Origin: Clostridiales bacterium
Lineage (GTDB): Bacteria > Bacillota > Clostridia > Christensenellales > UBA1242
Length of the DNA stretch: 61,990 nucleotides
Direction: 5' to 3'
NCBI GenBank assembly: GCA_015069385.1
Contig: SVIS01000003.1
Location: forward strand, 1 to 61,990
Made by a program: the position numbers and the translations under genes. The first letter of the stretch is position 1. Every line of letters starts with the position of its first letter. Positions 49,301 through 51,894 of this stretch are shown here, piece after piece. The notes below the pieces were generated by a model. That model worked only from the letters and a program-made list of their open reading frames with translations. It searched no databases and had not been told where the DNA came from.

Positions 49301-50220
49301 TGATCACCTTGATAATTCCATTCTGCAACCCAAAACCTAGCCACTGTTTTAGTTGCATTTTCGGGTACTTTTGCTAAAAAGTTAATTGTTTTTGTAGTTG
49401 CCCCATCAATTGTGCCTGTTGCATCAGCGCTATCTGCCAAAGTTAAAATGCTGTCATTTGCATTTTCAGTTGCCTCATTTGCTTGCAATAAATAAACTTC
49501 ATAATAGAATTGATAAACACCATTAACATCACTCTCAAGCATAATAGATTCAGTACAATTCTCTCTTGTAACATTGATAGATGAACCAACACAGCCATAA
49601 AGCGAACCATTATTTCCTCTACAAGCAATGTCCGCATTATGTCCGAGACTAGAATCCACAATAAGGTCGTAAACACTACCCTCTAAACGTCCAAAGAGCG
49701 CATAACCATTAGGAGATTCTAATGTTGAATCAAATGTTAAGCCGGTTATTTTATGACCATTACCAAAAAACTTACCTTTAAATACATTTGTCGCTCCACT
49801 TCTACCAATAGGTGTCCAAATTCTGCCATCCATATAAATATCGGCGGTAAGAACAAAACAAACTTTATCGCTTATATATGTCTTTTCTCCAGCATTAATC
49901 GCCTTTGCCATTTTTGCCAAATCATCACAAGTTTTAATTTCATAACAACTTGTATATTTTACGCCATTATAGGTATATGTAGCCATTTTGGTGAATGACG
50001 TTGCAACAAGTTCGGAAGAACCTTCTAATTCCGCAATATAATCTTCCCAAAGTGGCAGGCTAGAAACATCTACCTGACCACTAGTTTGCTCTTCTGCATA
50101 AACAGGTGGTATATACTCTTTTCCACCAACAATGTTTATGCTAAAAACATTTACCATTGCAAAAATCACCAATGCGATTGGTGCAACAACATATAAAAGT
50201 TTACGTAAAACAGATTTCAT
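25315..50220 (-). CDS. Giant multi-repeat cell-surface protein (8301 residues)
   Basis: One uninterrupted 24.9-kb frame. N-terminus: secretion signal, cut predicted after PPVYA (residue 42). Residues about 80-190 form a GLUG-like beta-helical module (ADIYMDGRIWTPIG, KFFGNGHKITGLTF). A long beta-rich region follows, with an InlB-type unit at about 1567-1664. From about 1780 to 6540 lie tandem YDG and MBG-type beta modules (about 14 K-x-YDGT-like motifs plus about 19 YxG-like ones). About 6540-8000 are InlB/Flg_new-type repeats (FVGWAVND, FAVWS, FNGWK). A second GLUG-like module starts at GEGTEDNPYLI (about 8060). A single membrane helix spans 8171-8196, followed by a 105-residue charged cytoplasmic tail. 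No LPXTG motif. Probably an adhesin or matrix scaffold; ligand unknown. Confidence 0.9.
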   Translation of the reverse strand: MKSVLRKLLYVVAPIALVIFAMVNVFSINIVGGKEYIPPVYAEEQTSGQVDVSSLPLWEDYIAELEGSSELVATSFTKMATYTYNGVKYTSCYEIKTCDDLAKMAKAINAGEKTYISDKVCFVLTADIYMDGRIWTPIGRSGATNVFKGKFFGNGHKITGLTFDSTLESPNGYALFGRLEGSVYDLIVDSSLGHNADIACRGNNGSLYGCVGSSINVTRENCTESIMLESDVNGVYQFYYEVYLLQANEATENANDSILTLADSADATGTIDGATTKTINFLAKVPENATKTVARFWVAEWNYQGDHEVDFSGLTFTSTATKTANQLAIDHLAENNFGEGLTDVSKVCQEINKNAKDQTYAYYDLEISAKPAVGEKQRSYTTDYAPTAGTLKVTSAKYAHQSRLMIIIELEEKFSEFAPTYYMVKDEIPDSFSTIEGYDATHYTYYTDEKPLSELYNGMQSGNELITDSELWEEATTAVTQYIDVTYEGTQNRREIDGKIYYRHGTQLTFKNKTITDTAKTSSNYAQITSIGHNQADNIAEEGESVAFAEEGELVLYFVDYDTSFNIYLYNIVEYELNSSDVKFVDGTDNNYFNTPKVTSTANAYRITLTNKKNNLIIEDVGDYDENNIHMLKVCFTDANITGTALINTDVTNRKIDLLGTNGVNEDGTADDSSTISIYAWWWLKSVKITVENLIDTSKFGSANILFRVYSPYITGTTARWQDYTATGNELTLHYTDKLYIYDEKSNDSKLPYFLTVTAYNDFYSGAKDIKSKINYNLTSRDVDYLNSDALAPTDITRKSTDSEATPNIDERYIHIYKPGGYVDYYAAIQIDVLVGDAIGMVDSGYGLTPKYEITADYKTIDTVNVQFSWLKEGNEATLKNNVTINEIETNLNIGNLKLYLDETKKSVANNFLLIEDFTYSASKGYAVACLGAAYDLRLITNQNFFIGWEKAEKAAPFKTTATIESVNDINTTAYNQVQQDIVMYNIRVEFVISTIGATRGEVIVKITFDVQENDFVYDAQDQTWQDNPFTGNVVSINGDSYIKDLHYISLLTDYSAEYLASHFDFVQVEFYTYDLISGAKLNLGEAVLASGKLQVEEYGISFDVAVSTLLDGNKFVTKVKIVPLTSYYFEKGIYAIVTLAQHEYTGTVTIVNGTVKNNTSNVILQDGDTKATYTFTYLDKINVQNSGATNQNLTITANINANMDSTTPQKWTFEVCGKSLNYNRKTSTYTLGTCTGADEVASVSLDELVEYEAMPYKLEINPVAREDGNDYTDKIQEEIPVEIQDTVDGSIIYLPKESLFFTFSHFEVRCSASSGTFEATKFYTLNAQSVEGGYLLVDEFFINVLGTNIELEPNGTFTYDSNLVIKAVYTPIEFELHFMADTFDGKDIIEVDGETYKTQGTYVYVTRTVNYLLDNTISGVLNGALEAYNYDIVSYNEEADFSGSSYGLGSLVESLLESLANKGIAASYNIFIEYVGKEVVFNFYHENVTNVIASQQGVFGQLTDFTVTFNGIVEVWFNAGFKLVRATREGVIYASLSGKSDYSYYPFLSEHFVYHEECLVYNIELTRAWVNINVFFDDTFIVSGVTQTTVEYGSNEYVEVPKPERQGFNFEYWMAESIGADSSGVYHIYLKDSGSSYVIDTALTEICDSLEQNIYFYAYWSIQDALTWESEDIVAEYTGSSQEFALTNFKLIDGVQNNIEITYSQDGGITFANFTRGRIDNSDGILSKVYGSFTYVSDSAVVKMAYTYNYLEGIGSSGSGSINYIINYSSYPEGYKIETEVVVTIIPKQLTIDTITKIYDTTNKVLQEVQGIFEQDAATFVVSAYYNNANVGLGKSVTYVIANTATQAQKASYTMPTTTTGDILVFEIKVTMQEEAYSVWRHGSLTIPVEIAKIKANKTGASVLSGAKHISSIDLTNNGVNSVAWDIMKNGITMQFVLQTNVNVIEVYEQNDVDYSIDVAGFNAVYNTTELNDSNFRVIVNGDYEIRDLGEGQNGFLFTAQKDDVAGYIEPVLHDRDNTDIYYDVAYSENVLRVVREDCDIITKVQFGFTFAGVGDYWIKEVTVCDEEGNFVEYAVHSTDDEINFIIEFNLTLGETAWYKIHILFTRTVQVRLDYSLAQGETIGGKTYLDTTIKYGEEINFEELTRQGFDFKGYGWNVDDLSSVLTETKWSVKTPKTVLYAQWQYAITSPSTGTNIDKPYDGITEYISPIYNTVDVALTTIIKWYKLNNANVWQEVNSAKVSANVLGLKDVVDSGTYAFTLVIKATIKYKDINDVEYTKDIVYHAENKLSPYQKFKAIIRPKIVDILQDINKPYDGTDTLIYTLQENDFNPGDIYASDIVVGKQVLVTYTGSLAGSIVDDSVIIVATDDTLQNYQFTADGEIQKRTLTIDIGHVSGEWSGAKLQAHVKEVEDIPTSSKYVPVYESATSFTLAGMPFNNVAFSIKNQLYVQTKGNGNGVELPYTYAGSNLQVIMHVYDALGIEIKVEDNFILNVSGSITILKKTLKAEHLIINSEKVYNGEVQELLESDIVFKVTDIDSPEINITDSLGNLFEGVEDVGIYILKVTITSKNYSDYTALVEFRITSLYITIEQLSSEFVRAYDATTLANLQINSDYKIISYKDYNGNDVSSIVTKDKIDTNFAANYVFNFEDKNVSTKNNPISVQKATSGYYNIEISSFAAFKGRITKAQVWLNIKEITQVYSRENYYIDFSKLVIDRDALGTKSPINEKITSGRLILSTINGAAINAGTHDISACNSSDYSVLELVMQDNSPITKNYEICGLTGTLIVNKANVTINLLSSTDYTGSKLGYVYTGKAVALRYQITVQSNDGYLRYDQSNKPSYIIINSGNVKNVGEYTASFGLTDTNNYELVKQEQEFEIIQKTITALLEKEMVYTGEIFTYALVDADFATLKVNIEDGVTHHINGTIKTNSADVGEYNVTLNTAVTFENITVLENGAVDVGSNYDIIISGVLTISPVKAKITSTSEHTYNGKDQEADMQIVLTLNSVDAEGNFNILNVGYTRALDNEAAMWLNDNLGKTNLDWLTAVNLPGYEWKTAKPVGFNGISNFIRLYIVKTGESGETISRDAGGTVFKYATKYKAYIYSHNFNDVLETYVEIQSKIIDVTTITGYSQNKQYDATTTVLPTTGFTTPDICNGTAGSNDDNDYLYITANYAATFGDAKAITFKLNQKNAADTDKEQPEIDRIYNSYTIKDARLRGNITKRDIVFNYKKAADIYYTGEKLTLSIADNFEYVDYGKANFALSEVFAGSLTFTTIVDAGKYNLAALSTITIDVSQLTVTSKINYYNIMYAGIIDVNKAQVSIASIDNILVEYDALGHKAAMVAEIYNACGRIIDGAATELITATYGDARLSECTNVGEYAIYAVISSAYANNYSFVYVDSEHIPHIDENIAIANTLIITKRNLAINIDSSIYYGKVLGHGYYEYSITNADATGLVSGHEISGYARTTDEVVGQYIYPTNVLVGDIKVSSGIEVTNNYEIVYNITLNITQELGEGEIYISAKSLTYNGENLINNIVFETQSNDETEQIKVTTIKYYDDADCTNEIATIKNAGTYYAKVLFTINDSIELDYAQPINIVVNKKQITTYTSNGVAFTGDKVYDATSIKTLDLTNICSSDLPYVTSLTATYFDNVNAQVINAGASTRKVVVELQTLTGYEYLKDNYQLTQLQGKINKLSLVLKLKNSVQTEYVYSGTNVVTLTANSFEPETGYGFASDKHYLDSYLIDITLTNVGEYPIATKSGAVIKDDANNNVTNNYTISIATGAKLKVVALDVTLAYESGNLIYNAKDRVDDIKQLLIYSYVEKTYVGSAGVTLDEIKDSLIITSNGTIKNVGEYEMACNAPNGANFNFAFEEGKNKLEILQAEIVINFMDTEIAYGSYVLAGGYKLKYENVSGISEETFNQDSAFFNTFIYKVSKHAVPYVNIVYTYNTDATLSDISVANSDNKNYIIKDVKGTLKLTAASLNFTITELVYTGEDLFDTLSITYLVAGSAEPKSPDEIVRQEIINAGEYDILVKVGDAHYHVAVVVAKRQITLADLDFVTEKQYDGTTKVLNSSNDEILATFIDGVYVTASYEDAFKVNTSNKISFVLNATDETLLNNYYQVTATYGKILPKEITIDLGNLTYVYDSQNIYSGQFDVTDPTWLIDGDNIVENSNKFEFKYNGLVQNANLASVESSNMLQVLNGEKDITQNYAIKFAGTLTINAIQIKVTFNEFVDNKTEFNNKQQPVSYVLEAATEQMQTSFNNNKTEIEKAIELTYNSSTSAPKFVGTYEAAIKSKQVYFEIVGANTYTYEITKYVYELKLNEVTNNCLNESKNKLLFSKNYLEADPEFRVAITTNLNGEIAFNVILERDNKSEDVGYYDLVYKGQCSNNNIEVKIDNNYLDDAFVIISLEQDLIVIVNNKEFTYSGIAVKVANLGIIAYNNDPDLGAIGEVTIDSQTVVYAGTTNVFEKEVNVGEYQLSYTVTALGKTLTGNFTLKISKLNAIITAGNITKTYDGTTDITFAYSVVDEKGNTLSGPLLTEINTNSPKFAFTNANVGEWAVVLSNTTDFVNFNLSVQEGLMGTITPVDTLLVISGQRYFDGQFISVIPTLANPVNSEVITSEIIINISAVGVYSSTATEDNLKFSNYTFDLNLAKNPVLQNYNITGLSGQYSILKANVRVADFVENYSYTGELVNLEYSIYIQNAFGVFEAVTDISLFIEVDNQNAVAAQNTAYIATFTLNLESYQFEENSASVLEKQFYINKVQLIINVEANKTYDTLALSYELTNADSIGLISGHTLTGTLTTLSANSGTYAIANAEQVEAEIAIESPTGNVKDNYEIVLNGTLQILVISESEINVEFAQYIYNSAEQELKAYVTILNNTYTVTNNNADEIYLRISAFDGASGAGILFKYAGQYTIEIVSKHNNFKTFTAVVDMERVVIELITGFNYNKQYDGTDNLIGTPVCDELFEQDKTYVQLVGKYMSVFGVTNINFTLQAKTGVSASVATNVINSYNLKFNNVKGEIYKRDVTFAYIESETIYYTGASAEISVNSFVKTNLIAGETFSGSLSWQNALINAGEYNLSEIAAANVLVNNMVVSGSSIDYYNIIFEGTYLINKALVEVNYVTNYEHTYDGTAKVATIVAKISDNKGNIIVGQENSIITAKYKDAEGNILTTVINAGEYEIIAEVANANFELKETEFENNKLMISKAQIKITINKTFSYDPEHLYNGYFEYIAQEGEIIAPNNIAVSAVFRTQGYAIKTFNYANGDIKIYTLTIANEKVFVAGVEETASPVYNNFDIVYDIIFVISDTVIEGEVLVVQNGELVYNGQNQIANIKIDIKTIDSTKTVTIADSEIVKGIYASKNASASALTDVKNQGRYYAYVYIAGKDEYRFVSVFIQKLEIQNFEYNGQIFTGEKVYDDTNTLVITSPDILEVDKASIMLTAVYASENADSILQTIQINGDAYGNYVVKEITGKIVAREIVLSLKEEISYEYNGSELKKLEASKFEVVGENELISVHALLGNVYVLVGDVGEYAITDVSALYVVKAGIRVNTNNYIITTSADTKVTVTKLNVMVEFINNEVKYNSQSLIPHIIDTATYSSKTFEEEVKVTLNSDFTKFFTIMAGGEATTTIINAGTYTLQAIANPTADSNFAFTIKEGANVITVGKETLIINFTNSSIGYADYVANGGYILGNNQVRGIYEADKKYLSELKFTIVGTPIVDIEYSYSAGEIAYATCAGLEINYNYTITGSLLLTAVGLELSVINPTYAGKNTDLFSQVVVTNNGNQVAIERFDARAITFVNPETPYYVCVEFMQGVFAKVLVQVQPKLVNSVIFAQSKEYDGTTVVYNEGGFSQLLSTDFVSGDDVYALGEYQTYLVGTYGITFELAGEHAENYALNVSTSGQIVEKTLNLNIGAIEFVYDLSNKYTLDYTGNLQLASGDNVKQGTGSLTYTYNGVCSLIDLSGITTCNFVVLNAENVDVTHCYNFTYVGTLTINAKQLAINLTPNSNLVYDATAKDVQTELINVDVLSDEDKEVILSALEITYISADGSESNFAPINVGTYTAKVEVLNKNYSLNTSNYANTIQFTITQYEFVITAENAPYFEISEDDIYTAVLSKGYEIKLSDSAVVIAVATFDRTEDSQDANFARLGSHDLTYLNKCNNVNIKIVCDNALLVNKLFIKASATEVLKIEITGYKYGNLERIYGRANIGEFNISDFNFTCSVDGKTLSEEEINLISITGTILFNSGDVIADGYAFNSHSLKSAYVKMEVETSLKLYIKARQLKLTLAEGESYDKVFDGTNAFYAKFDYEAVINGADDSYDMDLPNITVVYNDENVGKKELTLTASQNFVVSFADNAQNVGYITKLDINITLVSEFAYSQLSVVEEQVILTDYCEITGVNGENYNNFKKYLSAFVKEVSASTSGYLNAGEYQIEYVSNNLNIISATNSIIVAKKDIQVEVLGANGIKSAITKQEDGTKQVVLNAGESLVLAGVIDGDLVEIDTINYSRATKGVDIEMVVTLKGNSLDIANYNLLVTLGTITAKTITFIFEYVCQNSPKAEEILAGDPNKVYDYYEVATSVPIAVHMYNGYTFVGWAVNDGSNETLDFTKPLNQIVTYAEEVRLFAVWSVHEYEIVLQRYVYDFNVANYVNDNTYVSTTLTLPYGSEVELNNYATTLNHYTYVGYGVVDLLNVYTDEKYTIKNATTLILVYDLNRYTLTFNSDFAFVTRSEVLFEYSNEFKTATISGYYGQTLANVSTDINGLITLSAIGYTFNGWKLGENIMTVTDVASYIISGNETFTSVFDANTYKIILDANGGNFNTLADGWQYVTAGDLSKVEYSIKYNSQMPTLIEPIKDYYTFNGYILEGSDYIEEDKTIYDLTTNLELVAQYIDNNYVLTIATNKVASIEVKAYLNGEYFATLEATKTDNVYEYNVTTSQKVEIIAVAEVGYEINEFVTTPQTGSFANGVYVINGFTANTNVEIKTVTKDNAITVKLNKAHYGTITSGELLSENGILIASAKTETTFTFVVSANEGYEIIGCTGYSSVGEITLTNTQNDNQTEYTLSGFVSDVEIVVELAPVIVTIAFEFENLSLTYNNVVYSGNFEINVAVETQVDFEFTINYGYNFETIGLNQTGELQKGSLVGEEVNGTYVYTLKDFTASASINIQLKPEEFTIEVLYAEYDDINDKIVYSQDAKTKLVINETKVDFGAYLFDYSTELTLSFTDMQEGYKLMTWKQVVGENFEEVAGYVAGENLVFNVEQDIKLCLVAERQIYAVTYNTNMGSLDCGSDVYMTSVVQYVRYGRDANAVTAIVEQYTTFVGWYSNEQLIQTGLTLNVTNVTQSVEYNAMFEGEEVVLNLLVKTNTSRGELFIKESLFANLFDDIKPTSVTGGLDADGNQIITAVVNGYFVNDSIVLDAVIPAWFNVVTASGASVNGTKITINKLYPTREDSGVLYVDCVIDLAVVRYTVKIMSSHAGAISEIRLYPDNCVGLVSSAVLDFSQGVAEITVEYGGKICMAVSYANGYMFNNISYRYDLVTEDLSKMAEFVTDNFRLVMNNILADTEATFNFELGKYRVTFDYNYIGGEIDVANNQTYYIYHATNTFVDENDNAVVLPKEIINPQLISDEFIKFVGWNNNASSTGKYVYWFDEQGNIYRNINNEKVYGFEYDLNNIPEDGAINVTLYGMWDYDKYRINIEFAPYDISYTDSKTNLFTNSVSMFPHYSEEIPRYCDYVTFVAGSEVNVVAPMFAGYKYYGWKFKDSQELNKSTSSFEMPNKETTVILYYAFQISVSLEEPIADANSVSVNGSSSVECIMGETAEIVATAGVGFVFDYWKVDGVADYSLGATATISVTKSTHYTAVFKSKLVEVIVENIPECSFVVQNATLAVGEQIVINLTNINLTNGYALVTITIDNKADLFTLSEDGTYYYYTITPQDAELGTLTIKPVVIAKAVFVTFETNFANAGTIVVNEQDVTNKTMPYNFNMLLNFVVTANVKYKLASVSVNGVVVKSSADNLNTFMLELITSNYFNVNDGDQNTILFTFEKLYWFSIPKEFASGEGTEDNPYLIASAQQLAYLANIINNGLIDQYTTMKYYKLIADIVLEERFWIPIGTENNPFNGVFILNEHSITGTALDPDITYEVLSWQTRLYGVFGYITENAKLIDKVSKLPIILLIIGIVLFVSGVTVAIVIVIGKKRKKIQKLSQNLLQENVKKIKEQDETTDLSAVDDFNVQLGEITPKPEKKEIKPIIKEIEEKPKLSDIYSDSEILDSLDSEFETSSPKPQNKKRSTKRKVKKDNE
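26045..30610 (-). repeat. InlB/Flg_new-type repeat region of the giant protein
   Basis: About residues 6540-8060 of the giant protein contain repeated units with aromatic-Gly-Trp cores (FVGWAVND, FNGWK, FVGWYSNEQL, FVGWNNNASS, YYGWK) and YDxN-type strands. They look like Listeria-Bacteroides InlB B-repeats. They are diverged and not DNA-level repeats. Confidence 0.7.
30600..31323 (-). repeat. Third, partial super-repeat copy in the giant protein
   Basis: It starts at the KVFDGTN motif (residue 6300), which corresponds to KTYDGTT at residue 4514, and stops after about 240 residues at the boundary with the InlB-type region. The copy is truncated. Confidence 0.6.
31324..36681 (-). repeat. Super-repeat copy 2 of the giant protein (about 1,786 residues)
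   Basis: Four beats start at K-x-YD motifs at residues 4514 (KTYDGTT), 4953 (NKQYDGTD), 5420 (GEKVYDDTN) and 5843 (KEYDGTT). Each beat aligns by eye with its counterpart in copy 1, including long non-motif stretches such as KRDVTFAY with IYYTG, NGQIFTGEKVYD, and YVGTLTINAKQL. Confidence 0.75.
36682..42420 (-). repeat. Super-repeat copy 1 of the giant protein (about 1,913 residues)
   Basis: Four beats start at residues 2601 (RAYDATT), 3136 (NKQYDATT), 3618 (GDKVYDATS) and 4063 (EKQYDGTT). Matching landmarks to copy 2: KRDIVFNY with IYYTG, NGVAFTGDKVYD, and FAGTLTINAIQI. Beat-to-beat spacing is 535, 482, 445 and 451 residues, against 439, 467, 423 and 457 in copy 2. Confidence 0.75.
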
Positions 50221-50434
50221 AAAATTCCCCCAAGTTAAATCTTTGGTAAAAAATAAATTAGTATTTAGTGGCAGAAAAGAGCAAGTTAAAAATGCCTAGA
50301 CTTTTCCACCAATTTAAAAAGCATTCCTTTGCAATAAAGCAAAGTTGTTGTAGCAAAACGACAACAAAATTCAATTTTTTAAATTAAATGCCATTTTACA
50401 AATAATTGTACCATATTTAACCCCTTTTACACAA
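50221..50434 (-). promoter_or_regulatory. Promoter and structured 5' leader of the giant gene
   Basis: TTGTGT (50429-50434), 18 bases, TACAAT (50405-50410) would start a leader of about 178 bases. In it two adjacent hairpins are visible: TTGTTGT pairing with ACAACAA, and CTTTGC pairing with GCAAAG, near 50325-50365. A more distant AATGC/GCATT pair follows. GGGGG before the ATG serves as ribosome site. I could not match it to a known riboswitch. The rest of the gap to 50686 is AT-rich and holds no gene I see. Confidence 0.45.
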
Positions 50435-50686
50435 CTATTTTACGTAGTAAAATAAATATTTTAGAATTAATAAAAACAAAAATCTCTACAAATATTTTTT
50501 ATTTTGTAAATAAAAATAGTTTTTTCATTTATTAATTAAATTAACCATCAATTTTAATTTATTTAAAATAAATAAAATAATTATTAAAAAATATTTTTAA
50601 AAAGTAAAAAAATGTTGTATACTAAATAAGAAAAATCAATAAAAATTTAATTATTTATTATTTTTTTTGAAAAAATAGAGGTTTTT

Positions 50687-51841
50687 ATGAAAAAAATTAA
50701 CATTTTTTTATTAATTTTGTTCGCATTTTCAATTTTTATATGTTTTCCAAACACCAAAGCCAAGGCAGATGGAACATACAATATTAAAATTTCTACCGAT
50801 GCCATATATTCCGATGAAACCGATTTAGCCAACTACACCTTTGTTGCCAACTATGAAGATAACGAATACATAACTTTTATAGCCACGCTTTACGAAGGCG
50901 AAATTGAGTCATCAATTTCTAACCTAAATTATGAATGGTCAGAAATTACTTCATCGCAAGATGAAAACGGCATCGTTGTTTCTTCTTCTAAAAATTTTGT
51001 TTTAGATAAAATTTACAATAACGACCAACAAGCCGACCTAAACTTAATGAAAGTTGGTGAAAAAAAATATCGTGTAAAAATAACCGGCGACGCTGTAAAT
51101 TGCCTTGTAGAACTTTCAGTTAGAATTGATGATTCTACTGGGCAAATAATTTCAACAAAACTTAGCCGCCCATTACCTACTAACACAAACGGAGAATATG
51201 TTCTTAGCAATAAATCATCTTATTTAACCATTTCGGCAATACTTTGCAAGCCATCTGTAGATCACACAATTAATTGGTATTACAAAACTCCAAACTCTTG
51301 CTCTTTTGATTTATATAAAGAAAATGGCGATTGCAACATTAACCCAACAGATTTAATTACTAGCAACAATGGATTTGGAAATTATTACTTTTATGCATCT
51401 GCACAAACATCTTCAGTTCTTTATACTTCAAAAATGATTGTTTTCAACACAACCGCCGGCGAAGTAAACGATACTCTTAATTATTCAATAACAAAATCTG
51501 TTATTGCAAATACCAAAGCAAATGTAGAGGCTTATACATTCAAACTAGAAAATGCCGCAGCCGATGGCTTAGATTTTAATAAAATTTTATGGTACGTAAA
51601 CGACCAAAAAGTTGGCAAAGGCGAAACGTTTTCTTACGAACCAACCGATACAAGACCATTTATTGTTAAAGCACAATATCAAGGTGCAAATCTAATTGAA
51701 TTAGCACAAATGTCAACTACTCCAAAATCTACTGGTACTTTAACTATGATTCTTTATATTGTGGGTGCAGTTGTAATACTTTCTGTTATTTTTGCAATAT
51801 CACTAAAAATTCAAAATAAAAAACGAGATGTTGTTTGGTAA
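50687..51841 (+). CDS. Membrane-anchored surface protein with beta-rich domains
   Basis: 384 residues. Signal peptide with cleavage predicted after TKAKA (residue 27). The central part is beta-rich and Ig-like in composition (YTFVANYEDNEYITFIATLY, VELSVRIDDS). A single C-terminal membrane helix (about 349-375, MILYIVGAVVILSVIFAISL) is followed by a short basic tail. The architecture (signal, ectodomain, helix, basic tail) matches the giant protein and the SGNH protein. It is divergent from the giant gene. No enzyme motif seen; function unknown. Confidence 0.8.
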   Translation: MKKINIFLLILFAFSIFICFPNTKAKADGTYNIKISTDAIYSDETDLANYTFVANYEDNEYITFIATLYEGEIESSISNLNYEWSEITSSQDENGIVVSSSKNFVLDKIYNNDQQADLNLMKVGEKKYRVKITGDAVNCLVELSVRIDDSTGQIISTKLSRPLPTNTNGEYVLSNKSSYLTISAILCKPSVDHTINWYYKTPNSCSFDLYKENGDCNINPTDLITSNNGFGNYYFYASAQTSSVLYTSKMIVFNTTAGEVNDTLNYSITKSVIANTKANVEAYTFKLENAAADGLDFNKILWYVNDQKVGKGETFSYEPTDTRPFIVKAQYQGANLIELAQMSTTPKSTGTLTMILYIVGAVVILSVIFAISLKIQNKKRDVVW

Positions 51842-51847
51842 AAAACA

Positions 51848-51875
51848 AAAATCACCGAAAAATCGGTGATTTTTT
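51848..51875. terminator. Bidirectional terminator between 51841 and helD
   Basis: AAAATCACCGA pairs with TCGGTGATTTT across four A's, followed by T's. Confidence 0.92.
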
Positions 51876-51894
51876 AATTAAAATTAACAAAGTT

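Noticed and set aside
25315..50220. Numerous forward-strand ORFs inside the giant gene
   Set aside because: They are shadows on the opposite strand of a repetitive frame, with no ribosome sites or recognisable domains.
50221..50400. Cyclic-di-GMP riboswitch in the giant gene's leader
   Set aside because: Hairpins exist, but the conserved GEMM core bases are not present; the same holds for the leader at 14039-14200.
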